The notes beneath the pieces were generated by a model. That model was not told where the DNA came from and ran no database searches. It saw nothing but the letters and a program-made list of their open reading frames with translations. 64,000 nucleotides of DNA from the NCBI GenBank assembly GCA_965247965.1, contig OZ252053.1:1240001-1304000 (forward strand), given 5' to 3'. Within the stretch, counting starts at the first letter, position 1; each line of letters begins with the position of its first letter. This document shows positions 35,262 through 44,589 of this stretch, in pieces. A program made the position numbers and the translations under genes. Source of the stretch: UBA7328 sp965247965 (GTDB taxonomy: Bacteria; Bacteroidota; Bacteroidia; Chitinophagales; Saprospiraceae).

Positions 35262-37091
35262 ATGAAAAATTTAATTGTACTATTTGTTTTGCTTGTATTT
35301 GCCAGTGTAGGATATACGCAGCCGGAAGCCGGTATGCCAGCCGAAGCTGGAAAATGCTACGCAAAATGTTTGATTGCCGATCAGTACGAAACAATCACGG
35401 AGCAAGTACTGGTAAAGGAAGCAGGTACAAATGTAGTTGCATCCGATGCGCAATTTGAGACGGTAACAGAACAAGTAATGGCCAGAGAAGCCAGTATGTC
35501 TTATAGTATCGTTCCTGCTTCGTTCGAAACTATAACTGGTTCCGTTACCGGAGAAACTGCTGACGACCTCAGGGTCATTACAGCGCAATTCGAAACTGCT
35601 ACTGAACAAGTAATGGCAAGAGGAGGTTGTGGCGAATCTTCAAGCGGCGATGATTCTTGCGACAAAAGAATCTCTCCGGCAACATTCGAAACGGTCACTG
35701 ACCAGGTGGTTGTAAAAGAGGCTTATACGACAATCAGAGTAGTGCCTGCTGTATTCGAAACGGTCACTGAGCAAGTGATGGTGAAAGAAGCTTACTCTGT
35801 TTTGGTAGTTGTACCTGCCACTTACGAGACCGTGACCGAGCAAGTAATGGTAAAGGACGGATACACAGAGCTTTCAGTGATCCCCGCTACTTACGAAACG
35901 GTAACGGAGCAAGTACTCGTAAAAGATGGTTACTCTGAGTATTCTCAAGGTACATCCAGCACCGAAACGTTGACTGAACAAGTATTGCTCAGAGAGGCCA
36001 GTACTAGGATAGAGACCTCTCCAATGCAGTACGAAACCATGACCGAAACTGTCCAGACTTCTCCTGCATCAACCAGATGGGTCAAGAAGAAAGCGGATAA
36101 AAACTGTCTTTCTGCCAATCCTGATGATTGTTTGGTTTGGTGCCTGGTTGAAGTTCCTGCTCAATTCAAAACTGTGACTAAGAAAGTTGCAAGGGGTTGC
36201 GCTGCAGGATACACTGCCGGACCCGACGGATGTTCAAGAACTATCGATGTTCCTGCTCAGTACGACACGAGAACGTATGAAAGAGTGAACACTACAGCTC
36301 CTTCAGCGAGCGAGGTAGACGCAGTATACAAAACTGTATCGTACAGGAAAATAGCATCTCCGGCTTCTACTAGTTCACGAGAGATACCTGCCCAGTACAC
36401 GACTAGAACGTACACACAGTTAGCAACTCCTGCTTCTACAACAAGAAGAGATGTTGCGGCACAGTATGAGACAAGGACGTATCAACAGCTGGTATCTGCT
36501 GCTACAACGCAGGTTACTGAAGTTCCTGCAGAGTACACCACCAGGACCTACCAAAAAGTAGTACAAGATGCTATGGCAGCTGATGCTCCGGCTCAAGCGG
36601 CTCAGTACGAAACAAGAACTTATCAGAGATTGGTAAGCGATGCTTCGACTCAGACTGTTGCGGGCATGGCAAGTGCTGATCTTACCACTACCTACGCGAG
36701 CCAGACACTTGCGTCTGATGCTGGTGTAGAATCTTCGGATATTTCTGCTCAGTACACGACAAGAACGTACCAAAAGCTGGCTTCGGCGGCTATGACGAAT
36801 ACAGTTGATGTACCTGCTGAGTACAGTACTCTTACAAAGAGAAATCTTGTAAAATCCGGCGGATTCACAGAGTGGAGAGAGGTGGTATGCGAATCTGATA
36901 TTACAGCAGATTTGGTAAGAAGAGTACAAGTAGCTCTGATGGGAAAAGGATATGCACTTCCAAAATATGGTGCTGACAATGATCTGGGTGCGGAGACTAA
37001 AGCTACTTTAGTTAAGTTCCAGAGAGATAACAATCTTCCTATTGGACAGTTGGATCTTGAGACACTTAGAGCATTAGGTGTACAGAGATAA
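35262..37091 (+). CDS. Repeat-rich secreted protein with C-terminal peptidoglycan-binding domain
   Basis: 609 residues. Signal peptide (LIVLFVLLVFASVGYTQ). From residue ~40 to 530 there are roughly fifteen units of ~28 residues: first of the form AxYETVTEQVMVKxA, then PAQYxTRTYxxLxxxA, with Cys-containing units between (CLSANPDDCLVWCLVEVPAQ). The last ~60 residues (DLVRRVQVALMGKGY, DLGAETKATLVKFQRDNNLP, LDLETLRALGV) are a PG_binding_1 domain. Likely role: a fibrous periplasmic or surface protein tethered to the cell wall. The unit pattern is seen in other Bacteroidota peptidoglycan-binding proteins, without an established function. Confidence 0.8.
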   Translation: MKNLIVLFVLLVFASVGYTQPEAGMPAEAGKCYAKCLIADQYETITEQVLVKEAGTNVVASDAQFETVTEQVMAREASMSYSIVPASFETITGSVTGETADDLRVITAQFETATEQVMARGGCGESSSGDDSCDKRISPATFETVTDQVVVKEAYTTIRVVPAVFETVTEQVMVKEAYSVLVVVPATYETVTEQVMVKDGYTELSVIPATYETVTEQVLVKDGYSEYSQGTSSTETLTEQVLLREASTRIETSPMQYETMTETVQTSPASTRWVKKKADKNCLSANPDDCLVWCLVEVPAQFKTVTKKVARGCAAGYTAGPDGCSRTIDVPAQYDTRTYERVNTTAPSASEVDAVYKTVSYRKIASPASTSSREIPAQYTTRTYTQLATPASTTRRDVAAQYETRTYQQLVSAATTQVTEVPAEYTTRTYQKVVQDAMAADAPAQAAQYETRTYQRLVSDASTQTVAGMASADLTTTYASQTLASDAGVESSDISAQYTTRTYQKLASAAMTNTVDVPAEYSTLTKRNLVKSGGFTEWREVVCESDITADLVRRVQVALMGKGYALPKYGADNDLGAETKATLVKFQRDNNLPIGQLDLETLRALGVQR

Positions 37092-37148
37092 GCCCTTAGG
37101 CAAGATGCCCATAGGGAACGGGCTTCACCAGCCTCAACACAAGAGAAA

Positions 37149-37182
37149 AAAGCTCTGCTGCGGAAGTGGCAGGGCTTTTTTT
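37149..37182 (+). terminator. Rho-independent terminator after the peptidoglycan-binding protein
   Basis: AAAGCTCTGC paired with GCAGGGCTTT (one G-T pair) around a ~10-nt loop, followed by a run of T. It separates the upstream gene from glyA. A TACCTTTG box at 37191-37198 just after it may be the glyA -7 element. Confidence 0.75.
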
Positions 37183-37245
37183 GTTTTACATACCTTTGCC
37201 GCTGGGTTGTTGAGGGCTTCCAGCCTCAACATAAAGCAAAAATCG

Positions 37246-38523
37246 ATGGACAAAGTATTTAGCCTGCTGGACAAAGAATTGCACCGACAACAATCAGGAG
37301 CTGAGCTTATTGCTTCGGAAAATTTTGTGAGCACCGAGGTATTGCGGGCAATGGGAACCTGTCTGACAAATAAATACGCAGAAGGCTATCCGGGCAAAAG
37401 ATATTACGGCGGCTGTGAAGTAATAGATGAAATCGAAACGCTTGCAATAGAACGCCTAAAAGAACTCTTCGGTGCCGAATATGCAAATGTGCAGCCACAT
37501 TCCGGTGCCCAGGCCAATGCTGCTGTTTTTTTGGCAGTGTTAAATCCCGGAGATATTATTTTGGGATTTGATTTATCGCACGGAGGGCATTTGTCCCATG
37601 GATCACCTGTCAATTTTAGCGGGAAGGTGTACAATCCTGTATTTTATGGTGTCCAAGAAGACACAGGCATTATCGATATGGATAAGGTAGAGGCTATAGC
37701 ACTCGAACATCGTCCGAAATTGATCATATGTGGAGCTTCGGCATATTCGCGCGATTGGAATTATGAGCGGTTCAGAGCCATAGCTGATGAAGTCGGAGCC
37801 TTGCTTCTCGCCGACATCGCCCACCCGGCGGGATTGATAGCGTCCGATCTTCTCCGCGATCCTCTTCCGCACTGCCACATCATTACCTCTACTACGCACA
37901 AGACGCTCAGAGGGCCGAGGGGTGGCATAATAATGATGGGCAGAGATTTTGATAATCCATGGGGGCGTACCACTAAGAAAGGAAATCCGCTAAAAATGTC
38001 TTCTATTCTAAATAGCGGAGTATTCCCCGGAATGCAGGGCGGTCCGCTCGAGCACGTAATCGCTGCAAAGGCTGTCGCCTTCGGGGAGGCGTTGCAGCCA
38101 TCTTTTAAAGAATATTGCGAAGACGTCATCAGCAATGCAAAAGTTATGGCAACAGAATTTGTAAAGAGAGGATACAAAGTGATATCAGGCGGTACGGATA
38201 ACCACTTGATGCTCATAGACTTAAGATCCAAAAACATTACAGGTCGACAAGCGGAAAATGCCCTCGTCGCCGCCGAACTTACGGTGAACAAGAATATGGT
38301 GCCCTTCGATACACAAAGTCCGTTTGTAACTTCTGGAATTCGCCTGGGTACAGCCGCTGTCACTAGCCGGGGATTGGGGCCGGACGATTGCCTCCAACTG
38401 GTAGAATGGATCGATGAAGTCATCGCTAATCATGAAAATGGAAACACCATTCTGGCCATAAAGAGAGAGGTGAATAAATTTATGGAAGAGTTTCCGCTGT
38501 ATGCGGATGTGGCGATTGCGTGA
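37246..38523 (+). CDS. glyA: Serine hydroxymethyltransferase
   Basis: 425 residues from ATG 37246; the frame is open back to 37078 but that part covers a terminator and repeat sequence. PLP enzyme converting serine and tetrahydrofolate to glycine and methylene-tetrahydrofolate. Seen: ASENFVSTEVLRAMG, YAEGYPGKRYYGGCE, the HSGAQAN motif, DIAHPAGLIAS, and the PLP Lys219 in TTHKTLRGPRGG. Length and motifs are standard. The upstream leader has two near-copies of GGGCTT-CCAGCCTCAACA, a local repeat. Confidence 0.97.
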   Translation: MDKVFSLLDKELHRQQSGAELIASENFVSTEVLRAMGTCLTNKYAEGYPGKRYYGGCEVIDEIETLAIERLKELFGAEYANVQPHSGAQANAAVFLAVLNPGDIILGFDLSHGGHLSHGSPVNFSGKVYNPVFYGVQEDTGIIDMDKVEAIALEHRPKLIICGASAYSRDWNYERFRAIADEVGALLLADIAHPAGLIASDLLRDPLPHCHIITSTTHKTLRGPRGGIIMMGRDFDNPWGRTTKKGNPLKMSSILNSGVFPGMQGGPLEHVIAAKAVAFGEALQPSFKEYCEDVISNAKVMATEFVKRGYKVISGGTDNHLMLIDLRSKNITGRQAENALVAAELTVNKNMVPFDTQSPFVTSGIRLGTAAVTSRGLGPDDCLQLVEWIDEVIANHENGNTILAIKREVNKFMEEFPLYADVAIA

Positions 38524-38586
38524 TTCGTTGCTAGTTGTTTGTTGCTAGTTCTTTGTTTGTCGAAGTAATAGTGGTGCAGAGCATCG

Positions 38587-39348
38587 TCATATTCTATCGT
38601 TGGCAGATTGGGGATATATTACTCTCGTAAGAAACAACCCATGTGCCGGTACACTCCAATCCGTTGCGAGTCGCATCTTAGATTCTAGTGCTTGATTCAA
38701 CTCATCTTTGGAAATTTTACCCCGCGCTACATTGATCATGGCTCCTACTATGAGGCGAACCATGCCTCGCAAAAATCGATCGGCCGATATATGATAGATC
38801 ATTCTTTCTTCCTCAAATATCCACTCTGACCTACTCAACTCACAGCGCGTTGTTTCTGTATCTGTATGGGTCTTGCAGAACGTATTGAAATCGTCAAAAT
38901 CCAATAGCAAAGAGGCCGAATGCTTTAAAAGTGAACGATCAATATTTCCCTGCCCTAACCTGAGGTGAAAAGACCAATCCTTCAAAAAAGGGTTTTTATG
39001 TGTGTGTATACGGTATTCATAACTGCGCTCCAATGCATCAAAGCGTGCATGGAAGGAATCAGCTACCTCGACTATACTTTTGATGGCAATTCGGTCTCCT
39101 AAAAGGCCATTAATATTGTGAATCCTCGTGACTGGTACGTCAAATGAAGTGTCAAAATGGCAATAATAGTCCCTGGCATGCACTCCTGCATCGGTACGTC
39201 CGCATCCCACGATAGAAATGGGTTCGCCGAAAATAGTCGACAATACTTCTTCAACAGCTTGCTGGACGCTAGGTGCGTTGTCTTGCCTTTGGAAGCCTGA
39301 GAAACCCCTTCCGTCATATGCCAGCCGTGCAGAATATCTTTTTTTCAT
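38587..39348 (-). CDS. truA: tRNA pseudouridine(38-40) synthase TruA
   Basis: 253 residues from the ATG at 39348 (an in-frame TTG is 12 nt upstream). Isomerises uridines in the tRNA anticodon arm. Catalytic Asp in GCGRTDAGVHARD; also YDGRGFSGFQRQ at the N-terminus, the FHARFDALERSYEYRI motif and FLRGMVRLIVGAMINVARG near the end, all standard. It converges with glyA; the 63-bp gap holds GTTGCTAGTTGTTT-type short repeats. Confidence 0.96.
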   Translation of the reverse strand: MKKRYSARLAYDGRGFSGFQRQDNAPSVQQAVEEVLSTIFGEPISIVGCGRTDAGVHARDYYCHFDTSFDVPVTRIHNINGLLGDRIAIKSIVEVADSFHARFDALERSYEYRIHTHKNPFLKDWSFHLRLGQGNIDRSLLKHSASLLLDFDDFNTFCKTHTDTETTRCELSRSEWIFEEERMIYHISADRFLRGMVRLIVGAMINVARGKISKDELNQALESKMRLATDWSVPAHGLFLTRVIYPQSANDRI

Positions 39349-39360
39349 AAAAAAGGCCAA

Positions 39361-39642
39361 GCACGAGATTGTAGCGCAAGCTCAGTCGAAAGCTTGGCGC
39401 TACAATTGTAAGTTGAGCCAGGCCCAAAAACTCAAATTTGCTAAATCTCAAAGACCTGCCCGTCCGGCAGGTTTTGTAAATCTTAACTCATTGATTATCA
39501 ACAGAATAACATTTGCTAAATTCTAAAAACCTGTCTGTCGACAGGCGGGCTTAGCAAATCAGTACAGCTTTCCACTTTCCGGAAGGGTCCTAAAGTTCTA
39601 AACTTTTCAGAAGTTTGGAACTTTGAAAACATACTCACTTGA
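39361..39642. repeat. Cluster of dispersed palindromic repeats
   Basis: No gene. Contains a hairpin with arms ATTGTAGCGC / GCGCTACAAT (39368-39406), ACCTGCC / GGCAGGT (39454-39472), ACCTGTC / GACAGGC (39530-39546), and an AAGTT-type inverted repeat (39592-39605 with 39611-39624). The CCTGTCxGxCAGG unit also lies inside the glycosyltransferase at 60092. Confidence 0.75.
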
Positions 39643-39996
39643 TCACCCAATAACCGAATTGTCTTTTGCCATTGACGCATACATCAATGCACCACCGGCA
39701 AGCGCTACATTCTTCAAAATATTTCCCATTTCGTGTTGATTCTCAGCTAAGCCTTGAATATGTGGGATGGAGAAAAGAAGCAACATGAGTGCCAATAGCA
39801 CACTGGCTAATTTGTCCAGTTTACCAATAATAATAGCTATCGCTGCTGCTATAAGCGCAACACCAGCAAAATAAACCATCGGAACTCCACCGGGCGCCAT
39901 TCCGGCCATTTGGTCCGCATTCATAAAGTGAAAAATTCCAAAAACCGCAAAAGGGATAGCAAATAGGTACTTTCCTAAACCAATAATTGCATTCAT
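39643..39996 (-). CDS. DoxX-like small membrane protein
   Basis: 117 residues with four hydrophobic segments (YLFAIPFAVFGIFHFM; VPMVYFAGVALIAAAIAIII; KLASVLLALMLLLFSIPHI; NVALAGGALMYASM). The GIFHFMNADQMA start and IPHIQ resemble DoxX/DoxD-family inner-membrane proteins, whose roles are mixed and partly unknown. Stands alone with repeats downstream and a 210-bp gap to clpX. Confidence 0.75.
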   Translation of the reverse strand: MNAIIGLGKYLFAIPFAVFGIFHFMNADQMAGMAPGGVPMVYFAGVALIAAAIAIIIGKLDKLASVLLALMLLLFSIPHIQGLAENQHEMGNILKNVALAGGALMYASMAKDNSVIG

Positions 39997-40207
39997 ATGA
40001 AGTTGATTTTGGTGACTAAATTGAATCTAACATATTAGAAATTTAGTCATATTTCTCAACTTACCAAAACAATTGTGAACGAAGTTTTTATTCCCACACT
40101 TCGTGACAAAGCCGTCTTATACAAAAAGACGCCTTTGCAGCGGCGGCGAGATTGTCATCAACATCCTGGTTATCAGGTAGTTATGAGGACTTTCAGTTAT
40201 TTAAAAA

Positions 40208-41449
40208 TCAAGCGACTTTTAATTGCGAAATTTTGGAAGTGGAGAGTTTATCATTAGCATAGTCCAAGTCTATTGTCAATTCAGAGACCCCTTCCTGAGA
40301 TGGGAGGTGGAACATATCATCAGTGAGAATCTCTTCGCAGATAGATCTTAATCCCCTGGCTCCGAGCTTAAATTCCATTGCTTTTTCGGCGAGAAATTCT
40401 ATGGCCTCTTCTTTAAAATTAAGGGTAATTCCTTCCAGCTCGAAGAGCTTTTTGTATTGCTTTATGATCGAGTTTTTCGGTTCTTTCAAAATACGCATCA
40501 ATGTTTCTTTATCCAAAGGATTGAGATAGCTAAGTACCGGAAGTCGACCGATAAGCTCCGGTATCAGCCCAAATCGTTTCACATCCTGATGGTTTACATA
40601 TTTCAAAAGGGATTCTCTGCTGAGACTTTCCTTTTCCTCATTTTTGAACCCGATAACATGAGTTCTGAGTCTTTTGGCAATTACTTTTTCTATTCCATCA
40701 AAAGCACCCCCGCAAATAAAAAGTATTTCAGATGTATTGACCGATACCATTTTTTGCTCCGGATGCTTTCTTCCTCCATGCGGTGGTACATTCACGATTG
40801 CACCTTCGAGCATCTTAAGTAGAGATTGCTGCACTCCTTCACCGGAAACGTCCCTGGTAATGGAGGGATTGTCGCTCTTCCTGGCTATTTTGTCAATTTC
40901 ATCAATGTATACAATTCCTTTTTCCGCCGCCTCCACATTGTAGTCACAAACCTGAAGAAGCCTGCTCAACATGCTCTCCACATCCTCACCAACATATCCG
41001 GCCTCTGTAAACACGGTAGCGTCTACGATTGCAAACGGAACCTCCAAAAAACGAGCAATGGTTTTGGCAAGAAGCGTTTTACCCGTCCCTGTCTCGCCTA
41101 CCAGCAGAATATTGCTCTTTTCTAATTCTACATCATCGTTTTCCGGGATATAGCGCAGTCGCTTGTAATGATTATAAACAGCGACGGCTAGAAATTTTTT
41201 CGCTTCTTCCTGCCCGATCACGTACTGGTCCAGAAATTGTTTAATATCGCTCGGGGTAATGTGCTCGGGAAATTGGAATTCATGATGCCCCTCTTCCCCA
41301 TCCGAGCTGAGTTCGCGATCGACGATATCTGAGGCTTGTTCTACACAGGTCTCGCAGATATGACCTTTTAAACCGGCAATGAGTAGAAGAGCTTCATTCT
41401 TTGTCTTGCCGCAAAACGAACAAACTTGTCCGGTTTTAGTATTCTCCAT
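40208..41449 (-). CDS. clpX: ClpX, ATP-dependent unfoldase of ClpXP
   Basis: 413 residues from ATG 41449. N-terminal zinc-binding domain with four Cys (CSFCGKTKNEALLLIAG, HICETC), AAA+ module with Walker A GETGTGKT, Walker B IVYIDEIDKIA, and sensor/arginine motifs (ELIGRLP, KLGARGLR). Recognises tagged proteins and feeds them to ClpP. Last gene of a tig-clpP-clpX set on the minus strand, 169 bp after clpP. The loop GYVGEDVES is standard. Confidence 0.97.
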   Translation of the reverse strand: MENTKTGQVCSFCGKTKNEALLLIAGLKGHICETCVEQASDIVDRELSSDGEEGHHEFQFPEHITPSDIKQFLDQYVIGQEEAKKFLAVAVYNHYKRLRYIPENDDVELEKSNILLVGETGTGKTLLAKTIARFLEVPFAIVDATVFTEAGYVGEDVESMLSRLLQVCDYNVEAAEKGIVYIDEIDKIARKSDNPSITRDVSGEGVQQSLLKMLEGAIVNVPPHGGRKHPEQKMVSVNTSEILFICGGAFDGIEKVIAKRLRTHVIGFKNEEKESLSRESLLKYVNHQDVKRFGLIPELIGRLPVLSYLNPLDKETLMRILKEPKNSIIKQYKKLFELEGITLNFKEEAIEFLAEKAMEFKLGARGLRSICEEILTDDMFHLPSQEGVSELTIDLDYANDKLSTSKISQLKVA

Positions 41450-41618
41450 TCGCAATCAGAATTATAGGAACCGAACAAATGTCAGACCCTTCGTATGTTA
41501 ACTTTATCACCATGTGGTTTAAATATACTATCAATGGCAATTTCAATCTCAAATGAGAAATCGCTCGGCATGGAGGCTCAAATTTGAACTTGATTTTTGA
41601 ACTTGAACTTGAACTTGT

Positions 41619-42308
41619 TTATGCCCTTTTACTCTCTAATACTTCATCAACTATGCCATATTCTTTGGCTTCTGTGGCGCTCATCCAATTATCCCTATCG
41701 CAATCTTTTTCTATTTTCTTATGGCCCTGGCCAGTGTGCTTAGACAAAATCTCGTAGATTTCTTTTTTTATGGTTTTGATCAAATTGTACGAAATTTCCA
41801 TATCCGAAAACTGGCCCTGCATACCTCCTGACGGCTGGTGGATCATCACACGGCTGTGAGGCAGGCAGCTTCTTTTTCCTTTAGTACCCGCTGTAAGTAA
41901 CACAGCTCCCATAGAGGCGGCCATACACGTGCATATAGTACTGACGTCAGGGGAAACATATTGCATTGTGTCGTAAATGCCAAGGCCTGCCGTCACAACA
42001 CCTCCTGGACTATTAATGAACATCTGTATATCCATTTTTGGATCAGTGGACTCCAAAAAGAGCAATTGAGCTTGAACCACATTGGCAACATAATCATTTA
42101 CAGGTACTCCCATGAAGATGATGCGATCCATCATCAATCTGGAAAATACATCCATTCCGACGACGTTCATTTGTCTTTCTTCAATGACTTGTGGGGTGAA
42201 TCCGTCTATCTTAGGTACAGTGACCACCTCTGCATACTTTTCGAGATGCATGCTGCTCATATTGAGGTGGCGGGTTGCATATTTTTTAAATTCATCCTGT
42301 GTAAACAT
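41619..42308 (-). CDS. clpP: ClpP, proteolytic subunit of ClpXP
   Basis: 229 residues from ATG 42308 (MFTQDEFKKYA); an upstream in-frame TTG would add ten unlikely residues. Catalytic Ser132 (TCMAASMGAVLL) and His157 (HSRVMIHQP), with the Asp in the DCDRDNWMSA stretch. The N-terminus is about 30 residues longer than E. coli's mature form, as usual in Bacteroidota. Forms tetradecamer chambers with ClpX. Confidence 0.96.
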   Translation of the reverse strand: MFTQDEFKKYATRHLNMSSMHLEKYAEVVTVPKIDGFTPQVIEERQMNVVGMDVFSRLMMDRIIFMGVPVNDYVANVVQAQLLFLESTDPKMDIQMFINSPGGVVTAGLGIYDTMQYVSPDVSTICTCMAASMGAVLLTAGTKGKRSCLPHSRVMIHQPSGGMQGQFSDMEISYNLIKTIKKEIYEILSKHTGQGHKKIEKDCDRDNWMSATEAKEYGIVDEVLESKRA

Positions 42309-42385
42309 GGAGTCTGATTTTTCTATTTTCAACAACAAAAAATATGGATTTGGCGCTAAGCCAAGAGATATAACAATCGGAATTG

Positions 42386-43756
42386 TTATTTGTTCTTTTC
42401 GCCGAGTTCATTTACCCGATTTTTGTATTCGTCGATATCGATTTTTGTCCTTTTAAGTGTTACGTTGTCCATTATCACATCAAATACTTTTCTGGCGTAT
42501 ACCTCTTCAAATTCTTTTCTTGCTTTCTCCGGATCTTCGCGCATAACACTTTCCGCCATCTCCTTGTAATCAACGTCGTAATAATTATAGTTTTGCATCA
42601 TTTTTTTCACCTTTTCGGCCATTGATTTTCGGAGTTCTTCTTGGCTGACTTCGACATTATAAATCTTGGCCACCTTTGATTTTATAAGCGACCATTTGAT
42701 ATTTTTGGCTAGAGCATCGTACTCGTCGTGGAGGTTACTTTCATCCAAATGATTTTCCGATTTTAGTAACCATTCTTTCAGAAATTCGTCCGGTAGATCG
42801 ATATCGTTTTCTTCTACCAATTCTTCAAGTATATACCGCTCTGATAAAGCTTTTCCCTGTACTTCGTAATACATGATTAGCTCCCTACGAATTATTTCTT
42901 TTGCCTGCTCTTCAGCTTCTACTTCGCCTTCTCCGAAAGCTGCATCAAAAAACTCCTGGTTGATTTCGGCGGGTACCAAATTCTTAATGGATTCTACTCG
43001 AGCTACAAAGAGTTCGCTAAAAGGTGTTTTTTCGTCAACCTTTAATAAATACTTTGCGGCAAAAGAACGGTCGGCATTTTTCTCAATATTAAGTATATTG
43101 ATAATAGTTTCAGTTCCTTTTTCTTTCCCGACGAAATTTTCTTTGTACTCATCGGGCATGCGATCAACAAGGATGGTAAATTCAGCTTCGATGCCATCTT
43201 CAATTATTATGTTTTCTTCATCTAATTCATTGACTTTCAACGAGATACGATCATTTTCTTCGATGATTTTATCAATGTCTTCTTCTGAGCCATAACGTTT
43301 TCTGATATTTAGGAATTCCTCCTCTACAAGGTCATCGTTGATCTTCACTTCGAAATGATCGTATATTTCGTCCTGGCTCACACCTACTAATTGAAATTCA
43401 GGAGCTAATCCGACTTTAAAGACAAATTCCAGTGATCCAAAATCATTGATGTCAAGATCAACATTGCTGCGCTCATCGACGGGAACAGGCTGACCCAGTA
43501 TATCTATGTTCTCAGCCTTGAGATAGGTATCAAACTCCTTGGAAATCTTTTTATTTACGATATCTGCCAGCAGAGGTTTACCATACATTTTTTTGAGGGC
43601 GGAAATAGGCGTCTTTCCCTTTCTGAATCCCTTTAAGTGGGCCTTGTTCTTATACGTCTTAAGCTCTTTGTCAAAATCCGGTTTGTAGTCTGCGGCATCA
43701 AGTACCAGAGTGATTTCGCTCGTTAAATTATCGAGGTTTCTTTTGGTAATTTTCAT
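42386..43756 (-). CDS. tig: Trigger factor, ribosome-associated chaperone
   Basis: 456 residues. The N-terminal ribosome-binding domain has GFRKGKTPISALKKMYG (the variant of GFRxGKxP), the middle an FKBP-like PPIase-type segment (residues ~150-250), then a long helical C-terminal chaperone domain. Bacteroidota trigger factors are diverged, as here. First of the tig-clpP-clpX set; 77 bp before clpP. The tRNA-Leu gene ends 13 bp upstream on the same strand, so the two may be cotranscribed. Confidence 0.93.
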   Translation of the reverse strand: MKITKRNLDNLTSEITLVLDAADYKPDFDKELKTYKNKAHLKGFRKGKTPISALKKMYGKPLLADIVNKKISKEFDTYLKAENIDILGQPVPVDERSNVDLDINDFGSLEFVFKVGLAPEFQLVGVSQDEIYDHFEVKINDDLVEEEFLNIRKRYGSEEDIDKIIEENDRISLKVNELDEENIIIEDGIEAEFTILVDRMPDEYKENFVGKEKGTETIINILNIEKNADRSFAAKYLLKVDEKTPFSELFVARVESIKNLVPAEINQEFFDAAFGEGEVEAEEQAKEIIRRELIMYYEVQGKALSERYILEELVEENDIDLPDEFLKEWLLKSENHLDESNLHDEYDALAKNIKWSLIKSKVAKIYNVEVSQEELRKSMAEKVKKMMQNYNYYDVDYKEMAESVMREDPEKARKEFEEVYARKVFDVIMDNVTLKRTKIDIDEYKNRVNELGEKNK

Positions 43757-43769
43757 TCATAATAATTAG

Positions 43770-43851
43770 TGCGGGTGGAGGGACTCGAACCCCCACACCT
43801 CGCGGCACTAGATCCTAAATCTAGCGTGTCTACCAATTTCACCACACCCGC
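43770..43851 (-). tRNA. tRNA-Leu, anticodon UAG
   Basis: On the minus strand the acceptor GCGGGTG pairs with CACCCGC plus discriminator A. D-arm GTGAAATTGGTAGACAC, anticodon stem GCTAGA / TCTAG with loop TTTAGGA (anticodon TAG), a class II variable arm (TGCCGCGAGGTG), and a T-arm with GGTTCGAGTCC. CCA is not encoded. The long variable arm and anticodon fit leucine. Confidence 0.97.
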
Positions 43852-43875
43852 AAAAAGTGGCGCAAATATAAAGGG

Positions 43876-43930
43876 ATTGTTTCATTGTTTCATGGCTTCA
43901 TTGTTTCATTGTTTCACGGCTTCATTGTTT
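43876..43930. repeat. TTCATTGTTTCA simple repeat
   Basis: Irregular repeats of TTCATTG, TTTCATTG and CACGGCTTCATTG next to the tRNA gene. The same kind of repeat lies at 47258-47340. Both are close to the two four-helix-bundle paralogs. The remainder of 43860-44065 has no gene. Confidence 0.85.
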
Positions 43931-44065
43931 ATATTTGCTGATTGTATAACTCATTACAGACTAATCGTTGTTCTACGTTGCCACATAGGCTGTTTATCAG
44001 TACTGCAGGACCACGCGGTACATTTAATTCCTGAAAAGATAAGTCAGTTAAAAAAAAATAATTGA

Positions 44066-44443
44066 TCAGTATTTCAGCTTCTCGTTGGTGTATTTGATAA
44101 GTTGGTTAATGGCTTTTGGCAGTTTTTCAAGTTCAGCGTATATGTCGTACAATTTGGCGTCTTCTATCAAACCTCTGTCTTTGCATTTATTGATCCAATC
44201 CCTTGTTTCCTCAGTAGATCCATAGCTGTATCTATTGAAGTGAATTTTCTCTTTCTTGTGATAACGACCGAATCCTTCAGCTATATTGGCCGATATTGAA
44301 TCTGCGCATTCTACAAGTTGTTTTCCGACAGTCCATTTTGCAAAGCTGTCCCAACCAACAACTTCACGCCAGATTTCATTTCCTAAGTCATAACCAGTTT
44401 TATGCTCATCGATCTTGTTCAAAGTCAAATATTCTTTAGTCAT
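44066..44443 (-). CDS. Four-helix-bundle (23S rRNA IVS-like) protein, copy 1
   Basis: 125 residues from ATG 44443 (MTKEYLTLNKIDEH). Contains KQLVECADSISANIAEGFGR, YSYGSTEETRDWINKC and a basic C-terminus, the signature of the four-helix-bundle family first found as ORFs in 23S rRNA intervening sequences. Function is unestablished. About 75% identical by eye to the 47396 copy, which is in opposite orientation on the far side of the rel-fur pair. Confidence 0.9.
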   Translation of the reverse strand: MTKEYLTLNKIDEHKTGYDLGNEIWREVVGWDSFAKWTVGKQLVECADSISANIAEGFGRYHKKEKIHFNRYSYGSTEETRDWINKCKDRGLIEDAKLYDIYAELEKLPKAINQLIKYTNEKLKY

Positions 44444-44589
44444 TTGAAAAAATTTAATTAAACAGTTCGTCAATATAATGATGATTCACAACATAGCCGT
44501 ATTTGTCACTCCAATTCAACAATGAAACAATATAACAGTGCAGCCATGTAGAATTTTCCCTAAATTAGACTCCTTCTAAACGAAATTTT

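Noticed and set aside
37078..37245. 56-codon N-terminal extension of glyA
   Set aside because: The extension covers a terminator hairpin and local repeats; ATG 37246 gives the standard SHMT start.
40075..40257. 60-codon frame between the DoxX gene and clpX
   Set aside because: It overlaps the end of clpX on the other strand and has unlikely composition (PLQRRRDCHQHPG).
43769..44065. 98-codon plus-strand frame
   Set aside because: It is the reverse complement of tRNA-Leu plus TTCATTG simple repeats.
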